Source: Virgibacillus_N oceani_A
Lineage (GTDB): Bacteria > Bacillota > Bacilli > Bacillales > Amphibacillaceae
Reading direction: 5' to 3' (one strand)
Length of the DNA: 64,000 nucleotides
NCBI GenBank assembly: GCA_041521345.1
Contig: JBGOHB010000002.1
Below, piece after piece: positions 17,636 to 25,970 of the stretch (the stretch's first letter is position 1; every line of letters begins with the position of its first letter). A program made the position numbers and the translations under genes. Under the pieces are notes generated by a model. The model had not been told where the DNA came from. It did not search any database and saw nothing but the letters and a program-made list of their open reading frames with translations.

Positions 17636-20600
17636 CAGCTTTTCCTCCCTTCAGTTAATCTTTTTAAAATCTCATCCTCTTTCATATCGGTTAATTTATG
17701 ATAATTATTGTCATCCAATGATGGATCGAATTGACAGACAGAATGAAACGGACAAAAAGTACAAGCGACGTTCTGTTTATGTTTAAAGGGATTTAAATGT
17801 ACGTTTCCCCCTGTTATATCAAGCCCTGCATCGACCATCAGGCCCTGCACATGGTGCTGCAGCTTTTCAAAGTTTTCCTCATCCGCAATTTTAGAATTAT
17901 AAAATCCGCCCCCTTTTTTGATCGCTGCCGGCACAATTGGACTGTACCCCTGTTCCAGGTTGGTATCCATCATTTTCACTGCTTCCTCATCAGACAGCAG
18001 CAAACCGTCCATTTTAAACTTTTTAAAAATCTCATTTTCTATTTTTTCTTCACTTATTCTATCATTGCCGGAGATCATCGGGTTATGGACATGAAAATAT
18101 AATACGCCTGCAGGAGTCGCTTGCACCCCGAGCCATTTTTCCGACTGGGATAAAACAACATCCAGATACGTGAGCATTTGCAAGGCCAAACCGTAATATA
18201 CTTCCAGCAAATTCAATCCTTTGGAGCTTGATTTGTAATCGATAATCCTTAGCAAGAGGGAATCTTCGTTTAATGCCTTGTCCACTCGGTCGACACGTCC
18301 CCGAAGCACAAGTTCATAGCCATTTGGCAATGCTAAAATATGTGGATCCAATGTTTGATCTTTCCCGAAACCGAGTTCAAGCCCTACTGGTGAAAACTGG
18401 CTTTGTCTTGCCTGTTCACTTAATACATAGGCTGCTCTGGCAATGACTTGCTGCAGTTTTTGCTGTATATATTTATACCGGTTGGAGCTATGCAAAATCT
18501 GATGCTGCAGCACAGGAGCAAGCTGGTGAACAGCTTTTTTCGCATACTGATCTGTATCCTGTTTCGACAATGCCGCAAAATCCCTGTTCTCCCCTTGGAT
18601 CCATTCGGTAATTGTTTTTAATGCTTCATGAAATAACTGACCAATATCCGGTGCATCCAGTTTATACGTTTTTCGTTCCTCAAGACCAAGACTGTATTTT
18701 GCAAAATGCTGATAAGAACAGCGATAGTACGTTTCCAGCCTGGATACACTGGCATTGACCTCTTTTGGAGGATATAGTTTTTCCGCTGTTTCTGCTGATA
18801 AATCTATTGGTTTATTCTGGTAAAAAAGGCTTTGCAGGATTTTATATGTTGTACTGTGTTTTGCATGGTTTTCCACATACCAGTTTAAAACATGCCACCA
18901 GATTTCCTTCACCGGATAACCTTTTCTGTATCTTGCAAGCTGGGCGGTCAAGGCAGATCTTGTTTTCAGTGCTGTGGTGATAAACTGATCGGCCTCAACC
19001 AATTCTTCAGGATCCTGCAATAAAATATGGTCACAGCATATTGGGTATAAATCTTCTATTCGTTTAATAAGCTGGGAAGGCATTTTTGTATTACCTTCTT
19101 CATCACTTAAAGGATAGCTGATCCAAAGCTGATCCTTGGCAGCAGTGAAGGCAATATACATATAAAACCAGTCATCAAGCAACTGCTGTCTGCTGCTTTC
19201 CGCCAGTTTAAGCCCATGTCCTTCGAGAATCACTCGTTCCTCTTCATTAATAATACCGTCAGCCGGTGGTTTCATCGGCCAAATTCCTTCATTTACACCG
19301 AGCAGTAGGGCAACTTTGATGCCGCTGATTCGTGAGTGATCAATCGTACCAACAATGACCTGATCCATACTTGGCGGAACATGGGCAAATTTCAATGCTT
19401 CAAATCCGGCATCCAGTGTGGACCTGAAGCTTGCCAGCGTCATTTTTTCTTCTCCGGCCATTTCCACCATTTCATCAAACAGCTGAATAATAGCGTCCCA
19501 TACCTGCTCCTGCTCTCGCCCTTTTTCAATTTCTCCCTGCTCATCATAAAAAGCCCGCATTGCTTCCAGACGTCCAGGCACTCCAACAGCCTCGAGCAGC
19601 ATATACGTTATCTCGCAAAACTCCATTACGGTTTTGGCTTTTCGGATATTTTGGTCAAAATCCCGGAGTGCATCCACGACCTGAGAGCGGTATTTATTAA
19701 TTCGCTTTTGAGTCTCCATTTCTGCATCCGTCTGACCCTTTTGTTCAAAGCCGCGGAACCGCTGAAAGACCCATTCTTCTTCACTTAACCATCGTTCCCT
19801 GGAAAGAATACCGTATTCCAATACATAATTTTCCAGTTCATCAATGGCATCATTTGTTAGCGGAAGTTCCTTGTCTGAAGCAGGAATAAATCCTGTCTTC
19901 AGCACTCTGAAAATAGCATCATACCGCCAGTTTCCTTCCACAATATCCATAGTAGAACGAATAAACTCAATCAGGGAGTGATTAATCATCGTACGTTTTT
20001 CATCAATAAATACCGGAATATCATAATCTCGAAAAATGGTGGAAATTAAATCGTTATACGTATTAGCTTCCCTGATAAATAGGGCTATATCCTGATAACG
20101 GTAATTTTCATCCCGCACAAGGCGAATGATTTCCTGTGCAGCCCCTTCAACCTCTGCCCTTGGGTGCACCGCCTCCGCAATCCGAATAGGAACATCTCCT
20201 GCGTAACTTGGAGAGGGAATCGTATTAAAGTGCTGCTCCAAATGAGCAAAATAAGGACGATCTTTAAATCTTCCATCTGCAGGATTCAGATAAATCGTAT
20301 CTTCTACCGGAACCCCGCTTTCTCCCGCCATCTGCGTTAATTGTTGATAAGTTTCCGCAGTTTTGTAAAACAAATCCAGTTCGGATGGTGCTTCCTGATC
20401 CACTTGATCCAAAGTGAGCGTTACAGTTACACGTTTGCATTTTTTCATCAGTGCTTCAATAACAAGCAGTTCCTTAGGAGTAAAACTATGAAAACCATCC
20501 AAATAGATTTCTGCATCCTCCAGTGCTTGCGAGAGTCCGACCTTTTCTGCCAGCAATTCCAACTGATCCTCACTATCAATATAGTTTTCCTGCAAAGCAA

Positions 20601-21126
20601 AAAGGGATTTCTCATAAATATATACTAAATCTGTCAGTTTATTTAAAAGTGCTATCTCTTTAGGATCTTTATGTACAAAACGATCCATTCCTTCCATTTG
20701 TGCATAAAGCAGTTCCGGTGTCACATTATAACGTTTGAATTCGGTGATGATGCTTTCCAGCTGCTGTAAAAATCCCTGTTTCTCCTTTGCCTTTCCGAAA
20801 GTAAGCCATTCCCCTGTTTTCTCTTCAATAATTTTTCTAAGCATCATCTGTGTTCCAACAGAACTGATAAATTGTCTTGTAGCACCGCCTGTTTCCTGCA
20901 GCACACGCCAGGCCAGCCTTGAAAAGCTGACAACCTGTGCACGGATGCTTCCTGTTATATGTTCGTCGCGAAATAACGTGTATTCCTGCTGAAATGTCAT
21001 TTGATCCGGTACAATATAAAAGATGGCAGAACCTTGCGGGTGCTCAAGCAATTTTTCTTTTATTTCATCCAATGTTCTTCCGCTTTTTCCGGTTCCGGCT
21101 CTGCCAATCAGAAATCGGACTCCCAT
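17635..21126 (-). CDS. addB: ATP-dependent helicase/nuclease subunit B
   Basis: A 1163-residue AddB, the partner of AddA in double-strand break resection and Chi recognition. Walker A is GRAGTGKSG near residue 8. The C-terminal nuclease has LRGRVDRVDKALNEDSLLLR and IIDYKSS. The four cysteines of the structural Fe-S cluster are present: one in YRCSYQHF near 800 and three in CTFCPFHSVC near 1122-1131. The start at 21126 is fixed by ATGGAGGAG 7 bases upstream. It is the first gene of the addBA operon. Confidence 0.97.
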   Translation of the reverse strand: MGVRFLIGRAGTGKSGRTLDEIKEKLLEHPQGSAIFYIVPDQMTFQQEYTLFRDEHITGSIRAQVVSFSRLAWRVLQETGGATRQFISSVGTQMMLRKIIEEKTGEWLTFGKAKEKQGFLQQLESIITEFKRYNVTPELLYAQMEGMDRFVHKDPKEIALLNKLTDLVYIYEKSLFALQENYIDSEDQLELLAEKVGLSQALEDAEIYLDGFHSFTPKELLVIEALMKKCKRVTVTLTLDQVDQEAPSELDLFYKTAETYQQLTQMAGESGVPVEDTIYLNPADGRFKDRPYFAHLEQHFNTIPSPSYAGDVPIRIAEAVHPRAEVEGAAQEIIRLVRDENYRYQDIALFIREANTYNDLISTIFRDYDIPVFIDEKRTMINHSLIEFIRSTMDIVEGNWRYDAIFRVLKTGFIPASDKELPLTNDAIDELENYVLEYGILSRERWLSEEEWVFQRFRGFEQKGQTDAEMETQKRINKYRSQVVDALRDFDQNIRKAKTVMEFCEITYMLLEAVGVPGRLEAMRAFYDEQGEIEKGREQEQVWDAIIQLFDEMVEMAGEEKMTLASFRSTLDAGFEALKFAHVPPSMDQVIVGTIDHSRISGIKVALLLGVNEGIWPMKPPADGIINEEERVILEGHGLKLAESSRQQLLDDWFYMYIAFTAAKDQLWISYPLSDEEGNTKMPSQLIKRIEDLYPICCDHILLQDPEELVEADQFITTALKTRSALTAQLARYRKGYPVKEIWWHVLNWYVENHAKHSTTYKILQSLFYQNKPIDLSAETAEKLYPPKEVNASVSRLETYYRCSYQHFAKYSLGLEERKTYKLDAPDIGQLFHEALKTITEWIQGENRDFAALSKQDTDQYAKKAVHQLAPVLQHQILHSSNRYKYIQQKLQQVIARAAYVLSEQARQSQFSPVGLELGFGKDQTLDPHILALPNGYELVLRGRVDRVDKALNEDSLLLRIIDYKSSSKGLNLLEVYYGLALQMLTYLDVVLSQSEKWLGVQATPAGVLYFHVHNPMISGNDRISEEKIENEIFKKFKMDGLLLSDEEAVKMMDTNLEQGYSPIVPAAIKKGGGFYNSKIADEENFEKLQHHVQGLMVDAGLDITGGNVHLNPFKHKQNVACTFCPFHSVCQFDPSLDDNNYHKLTDMKEDEILKRLTEGRKS

Positions 21127-21280
21127 AGTGACTCCTCCATTCAATTAAAAAGGCTGTTTTTTAAAGGATTGAGACTGAAATTTTCCGTCCTCGTAATGAT
21201 TTAGGACTACGAGATATTCTCGTCCCACCGTAAAGATTTGTTGTTTTTCTGCAAAACTGATATATTATTATTTTGCTATC

Positions 21281-21565
21281 AGCCGGATACACGTACACTC
21301 TTGCGGGAGAAAAGGCATCAGTGATACCCCCGTAGAGCGCGAGGAGTGCTCAAGCACGAGGTTGGTGACAACCGTCATCGACCAAGACTGCGCCAAATGC
21401 TCGCCCATCATAATACCTGTGACGTCATCTACACTAGCACATGCTGTACGTTGGGAGCTCTCCAGTCGCCGGCGGCAAAGAAGACACGCTGAAAATGGCC
21501 AACGGGAGTTTCCAGAGATGCCGATTTGTGCCTGGAGGTAAAAGCGCAGTGTATTCGGGCTCCGG
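21281..21565. repeat. Intergenic repeat family B, copy 2 (degenerate, longer)
   Basis: AGCCGGATACACGTACACTC at the left end and GTGTATTCGGGCTCC at the right match the ends of the 13305-13479 element, with a different and longer interior containing other palindromes. Just upstream (about 21200-21229), TTAGGACTACGAG...CTCGTCCCAC resembles the reverse complement of part of repeat family A. No gene is seen in 21145-21970. Confidence 0.65.
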
Positions 21566-21597
21566 TCTGAATAGCAACAAACTATATGAACATAACC

Positions 21598-21640
21598 ATT
21601 AAAAAGCTTCCATCTTCTATTTTACCAAAGATGGAAGCTT
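21598..21640 (-). terminator. Hairpin on the sip side of repeat B
   Basis: A perfect 13-bp stem AAGCTTCCATCTT / AAGATGGAAGCTT (21604-21616 and 21628-21640) has TTTTAATGG after it on the minus strand. It could end transcripts from the signal peptidase gene. Confidence 0.6.
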
Positions 21641-21677
21641 CTCCATAGCTATTTGCGAACAAAGGCTTAAAGCTAGA

Positions 21678-21906
21678 TTAGCGACGTATGGACTGGACTG
21701 AGCCGTAGGAGATAAAGGAAACATGCCCCTTCATAGGGGTATGCCGACGTTGGACGCGAAGTCCGATTTTAGTCGACCTTCCTTCTACATAGGAGCCATG
21801 TTGACTTATCGAAGGATGTTCGGTTAAAAACGCGACGTCCTGTCGCAACACCGAACTGACCTGCATCCTGCAGGCCCGAGGTGAAGGACGTCTCGCTAGT
21901 CGCTAA
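21678..21906. repeat. Structured intergenic element (family C)
   Basis: The outer arms TTAGCGAC (21678-21685) and GTCGCTAA (21899-21906) enclose several hairpins. These include CATGCCCCT / AGGGGTATG near 21722-21744, and GGATG-TTCGGT / ACCGAA-CATCC wrapping a GCGAC / GTCGC stem near 21815-21870. The nested pairing suggests a folded RNA or a single-strand DNA element. Only one copy is in the window. Confidence 0.5.
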
Positions 21907-21970
21907 GCGTGGAGCGGGACGTGGCTAAACTTGTTGTTTCATTAACACCTACATAAAATTATATACTTTC

Positions 21971-22522
21971 TTATTTCCCCAGTGTAAGACTCGCCTGAGG
22001 GAGCGGCCAGTATGTCATACCGACTTTTCCTACAAGCACTTCCTGATCAATAAAACCGAATGACCTGCTGTCAAGACTATCCTGCCGGTTGTCACCAAGC
22101 ACGAATAATTTTCCTTCAGGCACTTGTGTTTCACCTGTCAGCGCTTTTAGCGTGAAATCCTCTGTAAAAGGGTCGGAACTGCTAGCCATTTTATATGATT
22201 CCAGAAATTCCTCTTCAACATATTCACCGTTCACATACAATTGATCGTTCTTATATTCTATTTTGTCTCCCGGTGTTCCAATGACTCGTTTCACGTAATC
22301 TTCTTGGTCATTTGCATGAAAAACAACGACATCAAAACGGTCTGCCTCCTGCAGGTTATAAAGTACTTTATTCACGATTAACAAATTGCCGTCATTCAAT
22401 GTGGGCTGCATTGATTCTCCGACAACTGAATAATTTGCAAATATGACGCTTCTCAGCGTAAAAGCAAGAACCAATGCAATGCTTATTGCAATAAGCAACC
22501 TAGGGTAGTTTACTTTTTTCAT
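21971..22522 (-). CDS. lepB: Type I signal peptidase
   Basis: A 183-residue Sip-type signal peptidase, anchored by one N-terminal membrane segment (residues 8-30), that cleaves secretory signal peptides on the outer face. The Ser/Lys dyad is visible: Ser37 in GESMQPTL and Lys78 in YVKRVIGTPGD. Box E is VLGDNRQDSLDSRSFG. The GGAGG ribosome binding site lies 9 bases upstream. It matches the short, single-membrane-segment class (SipS/T/U/V). It lies close to addBA and yhjD, as in several Bacillus genomes. Confidence 0.95.
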   Translation of the reverse strand: MKKVNYPRLLIAISIALVLAFTLRSVIFANYSVVGESMQPTLNDGNLLIVNKVLYNLQEADRFDVVVFHANDQEDYVKRVIGTPGDKIEYKNDQLYVNGEYVEEEFLESYKMASSSDPFTEDFTLKALTGETQVPEGKLFVLGDNRQDSLDSRSFGFIDQEVLVGKVGMTYWPLPQASLTLGK

Positions 22523-22950
22523 GATTATCTTCCTCCAGATATCATTCTACCCTTTTTATTGGCTCTTCAACCCTCTTAAAGCTTGGTTTCATGCCTTGTT
22601 AACAATTTTCTACCCAATCTTTTCTCCATATATTTGCCAATCACCTAAAATAATAAAATACATAACCTACTGTCTTGTTTCGATTTGGAACGGGTGGAAA
22701 CTCCATAACATTTGAACTCAATAGGCAAGCTCGCCCTTCACTGCATACATGCTGCTAAAACTGATGATACAGAAACGTTGAATAAATTTTTGAAAGGTTT
22801 TTACTCGTGAAATTATTCTATACTCAATTCGTATCCCATTCATATCAACCAGGATTAAACTGAAGTGTTTAATTCTAATCCAAACTGCCTGCTATACCTA
22901 GTCAGAACCACGGAACAGCTACTTTAATTTCATTGTTTTTCATTTTTTTA

Positions 22951-22980
22951 TTGTATTTTTCCGTTGGTTTTGCATATAAT
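22951..22980 (+). promoter_or_regulatory. Candidate sigma-A promoter of yhjD
   Basis: TTGTAT (22951-22956), an 18-base spacer and a perfect TATAAT (22975-22980), 42 bases before the start codon. The rest of 22523-22950 shows nothing recognisable. Confidence 0.65.
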
Positions 22981-23022
22981 ATAGAAACAGAGAACATTTG
23001 TTCTTTTTTGGAGGGATGTCGT

Positions 23023-23412
23023 ATGCGGTATCTTCAAGATGAGGATTCTAAAGTGTCCGTACGTTTTCTTTTTTTATCCATGGCAATGATCGTCATTGAG
23101 CAGGATATAAAGCATGTGGAAGCCGGACCATTCAAAATAAAAGAACCGTATCTGCAGCTATTGAAAAGCATGATGCAGATCGCTGTTAGTGAACGGAAGC
23201 AGTTAAGAAAAATCATGTTGCAGAAAAGCATGCATGTAGTAAGACTGCATAAAAATGATTCGTTCTCCACTTTTTTACTTATCTGTGATGGTCATGAGGA
23301 AAAAAGGAATTTTTTTAATCCGGCAATACGGATGAAAGTGGAGGAAATTTTACAGGAGCTTATGGATAAGGCTCTGCTATCATCCCAGCAGTATGTTTCT
23401 TCAAATACTTGA
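23023..23412 (+). CDS. yhjD: YhjD family protein
   Basis: A 129-residue soluble protein. Matching points to B. subtilis YhjD include LSMAMIVIEQDIKHVEAGPFKIKEPY, the MQKSMHVVRLHKNDSFSTF-like centre and FFNPAIRMKVEEILQELM. Function unknown. The start at 23023 follows GGAGGG by 8 bases, with a good promoter at 22951. Its 3' end overlaps the 3' end of the broken comK on the other strand by 53 bases (convergent). Confidence 0.8.
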   Translation: MRYLQDEDSKVSVRFLFLSMAMIVIEQDIKHVEAGPFKIKEPYLQLLKSMMQIAVSERKQLRKIMLQKSMHVVRLHKNDSFSTFLLICDGHEEKRNFFNPAIRMKVEEILQELMDKALLSSQQYVSSNT

Positions 23413-23617
23413 GCCGGTGATCCAGCGTATAGCGAAATTGAGCCGTTCGCTGTATTTGATTTTGAATCGAACCATAAGAAACTTGCAGCAACACCCGCTG
23501 GCCATCTTTGAAAATAATTTCCGTACCTTTACCCACTTTATTAACATGTTCAATATGGGAATGACCAATCCATGAGCATGAGGGGTTTCTCGGAGATGTA
23601 GTCGGAAAGAAGTACAT
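23360..23617 (-). pseudogene. comK: comK, C-terminal part left after prophage insertion
   Basis: The reading frame encodes 85 residues that align with the C-terminal half of the competence transcription factor ComK: YFFPTTSPRNPSCSWIGHSH corresponds to FLFPTLSSTRPQCGWISHVH of B. subtilis, followed by EIIFKDGQRVLLQVSYGS and QNQIQRTAQFR. The N-terminal half is missing and an in-frame stop (23642-23644) lies in the sequence just upstream, which is phage DNA. So comK is split by the prophage and the other half is expected past the right edge. The fragment is not expected to be functional unless the phage excises. Confidence 0.85.
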
Positions 23618-23634
23618 GCTAATTATAACAATGT

Positions 23635-23710
23635 AATAGACTTATTAATAATATAAAACACTGATTTAATAGGGTTTTAGGGAGTGTGCTTCCAGTTGAA
23701 TAAGTCTATT
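23635..23710. other. Inverted and direct repeats beside the attachment site
   Basis: AATAGACTTATT (23635-23646) and AATAAGTCTATT (23699-23710) form a perfect 12-bp inverted repeat 52 bases apart. TGTATCAC occurs twice nearby (23724-23731 and 23736-23743). These could be recombinase arm sites or a long-loop hairpin. The position next to the comK junction is the reason to note them. Confidence 0.45.
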
Positions 23711-23767
23711 TTTTTATTGAAAGTGTATCACGAGTTGTATCACAGATAAACAATAATAAATATAGAG

Positions 23768-23790
23768 GAGCCTTGAAGGCTCTTTTTCTT
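23768..23790 (+). terminator. Plus-strand terminator near attL
   Basis: GAGCC-TTGAA-GGCTC is followed by TTTTTCTTTT. It would stop transcription entering the prophage from the comK side. Confidence 0.6.
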
Positions 23791-23794
23791 TTGT

Positions 23795-23825
23795 GAAAAT
23801 AAAAAGCCCTCGGTGTGAGGGCTTT
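23795..23825 (-). terminator. Terminator of the leftmost prophage operon
   Basis: AAAGCCCTC / GAGGGCTTT (23803-23825) with a T-rich stretch following on the minus strand. It overlaps the stop codon of the gene at 23824. Confidence 0.75.
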
Positions 23826-24366
23826 ACATTTGAGTTATAAAAGTAACTATAATTGCTGATATTCCTATAATAAAAGCCACTTGTCCCCAAAAGTTAGTTC
23901 TTTTCATTGACTCTAAATTTTTAACGGAATCATCAATTTTTTGTTCTGACTTTTCAAGACTAGCTTTCATTTTCTCATTTTCTTCAACAATTTTATTTTC
24001 AAGTTTTTCTATTACTGCAATAAAGCGTTCTTCTCTTTCTTTACTTTCTTTTTGATAATTTTTTAAAGATTCATTAAAACGTTCTTCACGATTAATCGTT
24101 TCTTCCCTAAGCCTTGTTTCACGTTCTCGTGCATCATCCAGTAAATGCTTTTCTGTTTCTCTTCTATCGGTATCAACTTTTTCCATATATTTTTCTAATA
24201 TTTTACTGTCATCCATTTTTTCACCGCCGTTATATTGATGGTTACTAGTTGCTGCTATTTCATTTATAGGTATAGCATGGTTTAAGTGTGATCTTTTACG
24301 TTTACCACCTATAACACCGTCAGACTGTCCAGGAAATTCAATGACTTTGCCCTCAGAAGCATTCAT
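23824..24366 (-). CDS. Tail-anchored coiled-coil protein (cassette gene 2)
   Basis: 180 residues: a polar N-terminal 50 (with VIEFPG), a long charged coiled coil from MDDSKILEKYMEKVDTDRRE (residue 51) to about 155, then a C-terminal membrane segment FWGQVAFIIGISAIIVTFI. It would sit on the inner face of the membrane. The first ATG (24366) has GAGGAGAGGG upstream and overlaps the stop of the upstream gene as ATGA, so the two are coupled. Function unknown. XhlA-like lysis accessory proteins share the coiled-coil-plus-membrane layout but are half this size. Confidence 0.7.
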   Translation of the reverse strand: MNASEGKVIEFPGQSDGVIGGKRKRSHLNHAIPINEIAATSNHQYNGGEKMDDSKILEKYMEKVDTDRRETEKHLLDDARERETRLREETINREERFNESLKNYQKESKEREERFIAVIEKLENKIVEENEKMKASLEKSEQKIDDSVKNLESMKRTNFWGQVAFIIGISAIIVTFITQM

Positions 24367-25004
24367 TCATTTTCCCTCTCCTCTAACTCACTTTCAAGTG
24401 TAATCAGATATTCCTTTAAATCAATAGTTGTCGATTCTAAATCAGAAACAATGGTTCTAAGGTTAGATATATCTTCGAAACTGACAGCCCCTTCATTTAA
24501 CATTAATGAAAAATAATACAGAATATCAGATATCATTAAAGAAAAATCTTTCGTGTCCACAGACATTAAAAATTGATCAGAATCATTTCTTAGTAGGTAC
24601 ATATTAAACATGTTTCTATTCTGATTATGCGTAAAATCCACTTTATCAAAACCCAAAGGATTAACATTGAATTGTTTGGCTCTCTTAAAATCCAATGAAT
24701 AATTAAACAATAAATAATTCAAAAAAGTATTTGCTTTTTCGTTTTTAAATATTATATCGTCATAGGAATTGTCTTTAATATTTCCTCCCAATGCAAACCA
24801 AAATAGAAACATCGAAGCCTCTATTCCCATTATTTTAGGTAAAAATTCATCTCTCAAATTATAATATGACTTTGGCCATTCAGGACCTTCTATGCAACGA
24901 TCAATAGTGTTTATTAATAGATGCTTATTAAATTCGTCTGATATGTAATCAATAAATGAATTGTAACCTTCTATTACTTGGTTGTAATCTAAATCTATTT
25001 CCAA
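24363..25004 (-). CDS. Uncharacterised protein (cassette gene 1)
   Basis: 213 residues starting at TTG 25004, chosen because TAAGGAGGGA lies just upstream. An open frame continues further up but without a binding site. The protein is soluble, rich in Phe, Tyr, Asp and Asn, probably mostly helical (SMFLFWFALGG and FLNYLLFNYSLDF look like buried helices), with an acidic coiled C-terminus (ESELEERENE). I do not recognise the family. It is followed directly by the membrane-anchored coiled-coil gene. Codon use is AT-rich compared with the late phage genes. Position beside the attachment site suggests lysogenic cargo. Confidence 0.65.
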   Translation of the reverse strand: MEIDLDYNQVIEGYNSFIDYISDEFNKHLLINTIDRCIEGPEWPKSYYNLRDEFLPKIMGIEASMFLFWFALGGNIKDNSYDDIIFKNEKANTFLNYLLFNYSLDFKRAKQFNVNPLGFDKVDFTHNQNRNMFNMYLLRNDSDQFLMSVDTKDFSLMISDILYYFSLMLNEGAVSFEDISNLRTIVSDLESTTIDLKEYLITLESELEERENE

Positions 25005-25095
25005 TATTTCTCCCTCCTTATATTGAATACATTCTACAAATAAGGTCTCTTTTCCTGCTTTTTTGCAAAATAGATATAACAATTGTAAATTTAAT

Positions 25096-25410
25096 TTAAT
25101 CCACCATAACATCAATTACATCATTAATGCCAACCTTTGTTCCGTCATCAAAAATAATACAGTCATCAGCAACAATACTTTTTAATTTACCTCTCAACAT
25201 ATGGTATTCATAATTGCTGAAAAACTTTACTTCAACAGTAAGACTATCGTGAATAGCAAGCTGCAGCTTCATCACATTTTCCTCTATCTGCTGTTCATCC
25301 TGGATTGGCTTTTCTTTTTTATCATCTTCTGCCCACATTTCTTTAATCATCTGTACATGCTCAGGCAACATGAGCGTAGTCCATTTTATGCTACCCCTGT
25401 CATTTGTCAT
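25096..25410 (-). CDS. yolD: YolD-like family protein
   Basis: A 104-residue protein of the YolD-like family (DRGSIKWTTLMLPEHVQMIKEM near the N-terminus, ending in the TKVGINDVIDV strand). YolD proteins usually accompany the Y-family polymerase UvrX/YqjW in SOS operons. Here no polymerase is present, and the partner is the small WYL-like gene overlapping by 4 bases upstream. Role in DNA damage response is inference from family context and the operator-like sites at 25636 and 25670. Confidence 0.8.
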   Translation of the reverse strand: MTNDRGSIKWTTLMLPEHVQMIKEMWAEDDKKEKPIQDEQQIEENVMKLQLAIHDSLTVEVKFFSNYEYHMLRGKLKSIVADDCIIFDDGTKVGINDVIDVMVD

Positions 25411-25619
25411 GCTGTAAACCTCCTGCTTGCTTTTTGTAACGACAATATGTTTTCCATTTTAAAGGTGCGTACCTTCTTCCGATAATAACAATAAGCTAAA
25501 ATGCTGTTTTCATGCTTATCCAGTACCCGGATAAACCGCTGTGTCAAGTTATTATCGTCATCAATATAAATCATTTCCAACACAGTTTTACTACCGACGG
25601 CACGGTTTATTAAGTCCAT
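25407..25619 (-). CDS. Small WYL-like protein (YolD partner)
   Basis: 70 residues (MDLINRAVGSKTVLEMIYID...). The strand-rich pattern LEMIYIDDDN, ILAYCYYRKKVRTFKMENIL matches small WYL-domain-like proteins encoded with YolD in Bacillus. WYL domains bind ligands or nucleic acid in regulators. It is the first gene of a two-gene unit with a ribosome binding site (GAGGTGAT) and a probable LexA operator upstream. Confidence 0.65.
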   Translation of the reverse strand: MDLINRAVGSKTVLEMIYIDDDNNLTQRFIRVLDKHENSILAYCYYRKKVRTFKMENILSLQKASRRFTA

Positions 25620-25635
25620 AAGATCACCTCAAAAG

Positions 25636-25649
25636 GAAACGTTTGTTCT
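25636..25649 (-). promoter_or_regulatory. LexA (SOS) box upstream of the WYL-yolD unit
   Basis: The minus strand reads AGAACAAACGTTTC, matching the Gram-positive SOS consensus CGAACRNRYGTTYC at 13 of 14 positions. It lies 16 bases before the start codon, next to a possible -10 element TATCAT. Confidence 0.7.
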
Positions 25650-25669
25650 AATATGATACCATAAAAACG

Positions 25670-25683
25670 AGAACGTGTGTACT
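25670..25683 (-). promoter_or_regulatory. Second, weaker LexA-like box
   Basis: The minus strand reads AGTACACACGTTCT, 11 of 14 to the same consensus. It overlaps a candidate -35 (TACACA) placed 17 bases before TATCAT. Confidence 0.45.
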
Positions 25684-25813
25684 GTTGTTTATAGTTGAAT
25701 ATTTTGCTTTTTAATATATAATAAAAAATAAAAACCAAAATAACAGAAATCAATAGAAAAGAATAAAAATATGGTTTCCAAATTATTTTTACCAAAAAAT
25801 TGGAGGTATTTTT

Positions 25814-25957
25814 ATGAGTGATAATTACTGTGAATGCAATTCAATCGCAGGAGTGTATACTGATAATGTGGATTTTGGATATTGGGAGTACTGCACTGAA
25901 TGCAATAAAAAGTTAGAAGATGGGTTCCATTATTATGATGAGCCTGAACTATATTAA
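25814..25957 (+). CDS. Small zinc-ribbon-like phage protein on the plus strand
   Basis: 47 residues (MSDNYCECNSIAGVYTDNVD...). Cys6, Cys8, Cys27 and Cys30 (CEC and CTEC) can form a metal site. TTGGAGG lies 7 bases before the ATG and a strong plus-strand terminator follows. It is transcribed against the surrounding late genes, so it probably has its own promoter and may be expressed in the lysogen. Function unknown. Confidence 0.7.
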   Translation: MSDNYCECNSIAGVYTDNVDFGYWEYCTECNKKLEDGFHYYDEPELY

Positions 25958-25970
25958 AAGTTTATTGTTT

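Noticed and set aside
19336..19788. 150-residue plus-strand frame inside addB
   Set aside because: Antisense to a conserved gene, with no binding site and no recognisable domain.
24216..24240. Internal start (residue 51) for the coiled-coil membrane protein
   Set aside because: The first ATG has a much better ribosome binding site and an ATGA overlap with the upstream gene; an internal product cannot be excluded.
25610..25795. 61-residue open frame with an apparent membrane segment upstream of the WYL-like gene
   Set aside because: It covers the SOS boxes and promoter, has no ribosome binding site and overlaps the next gene's start.
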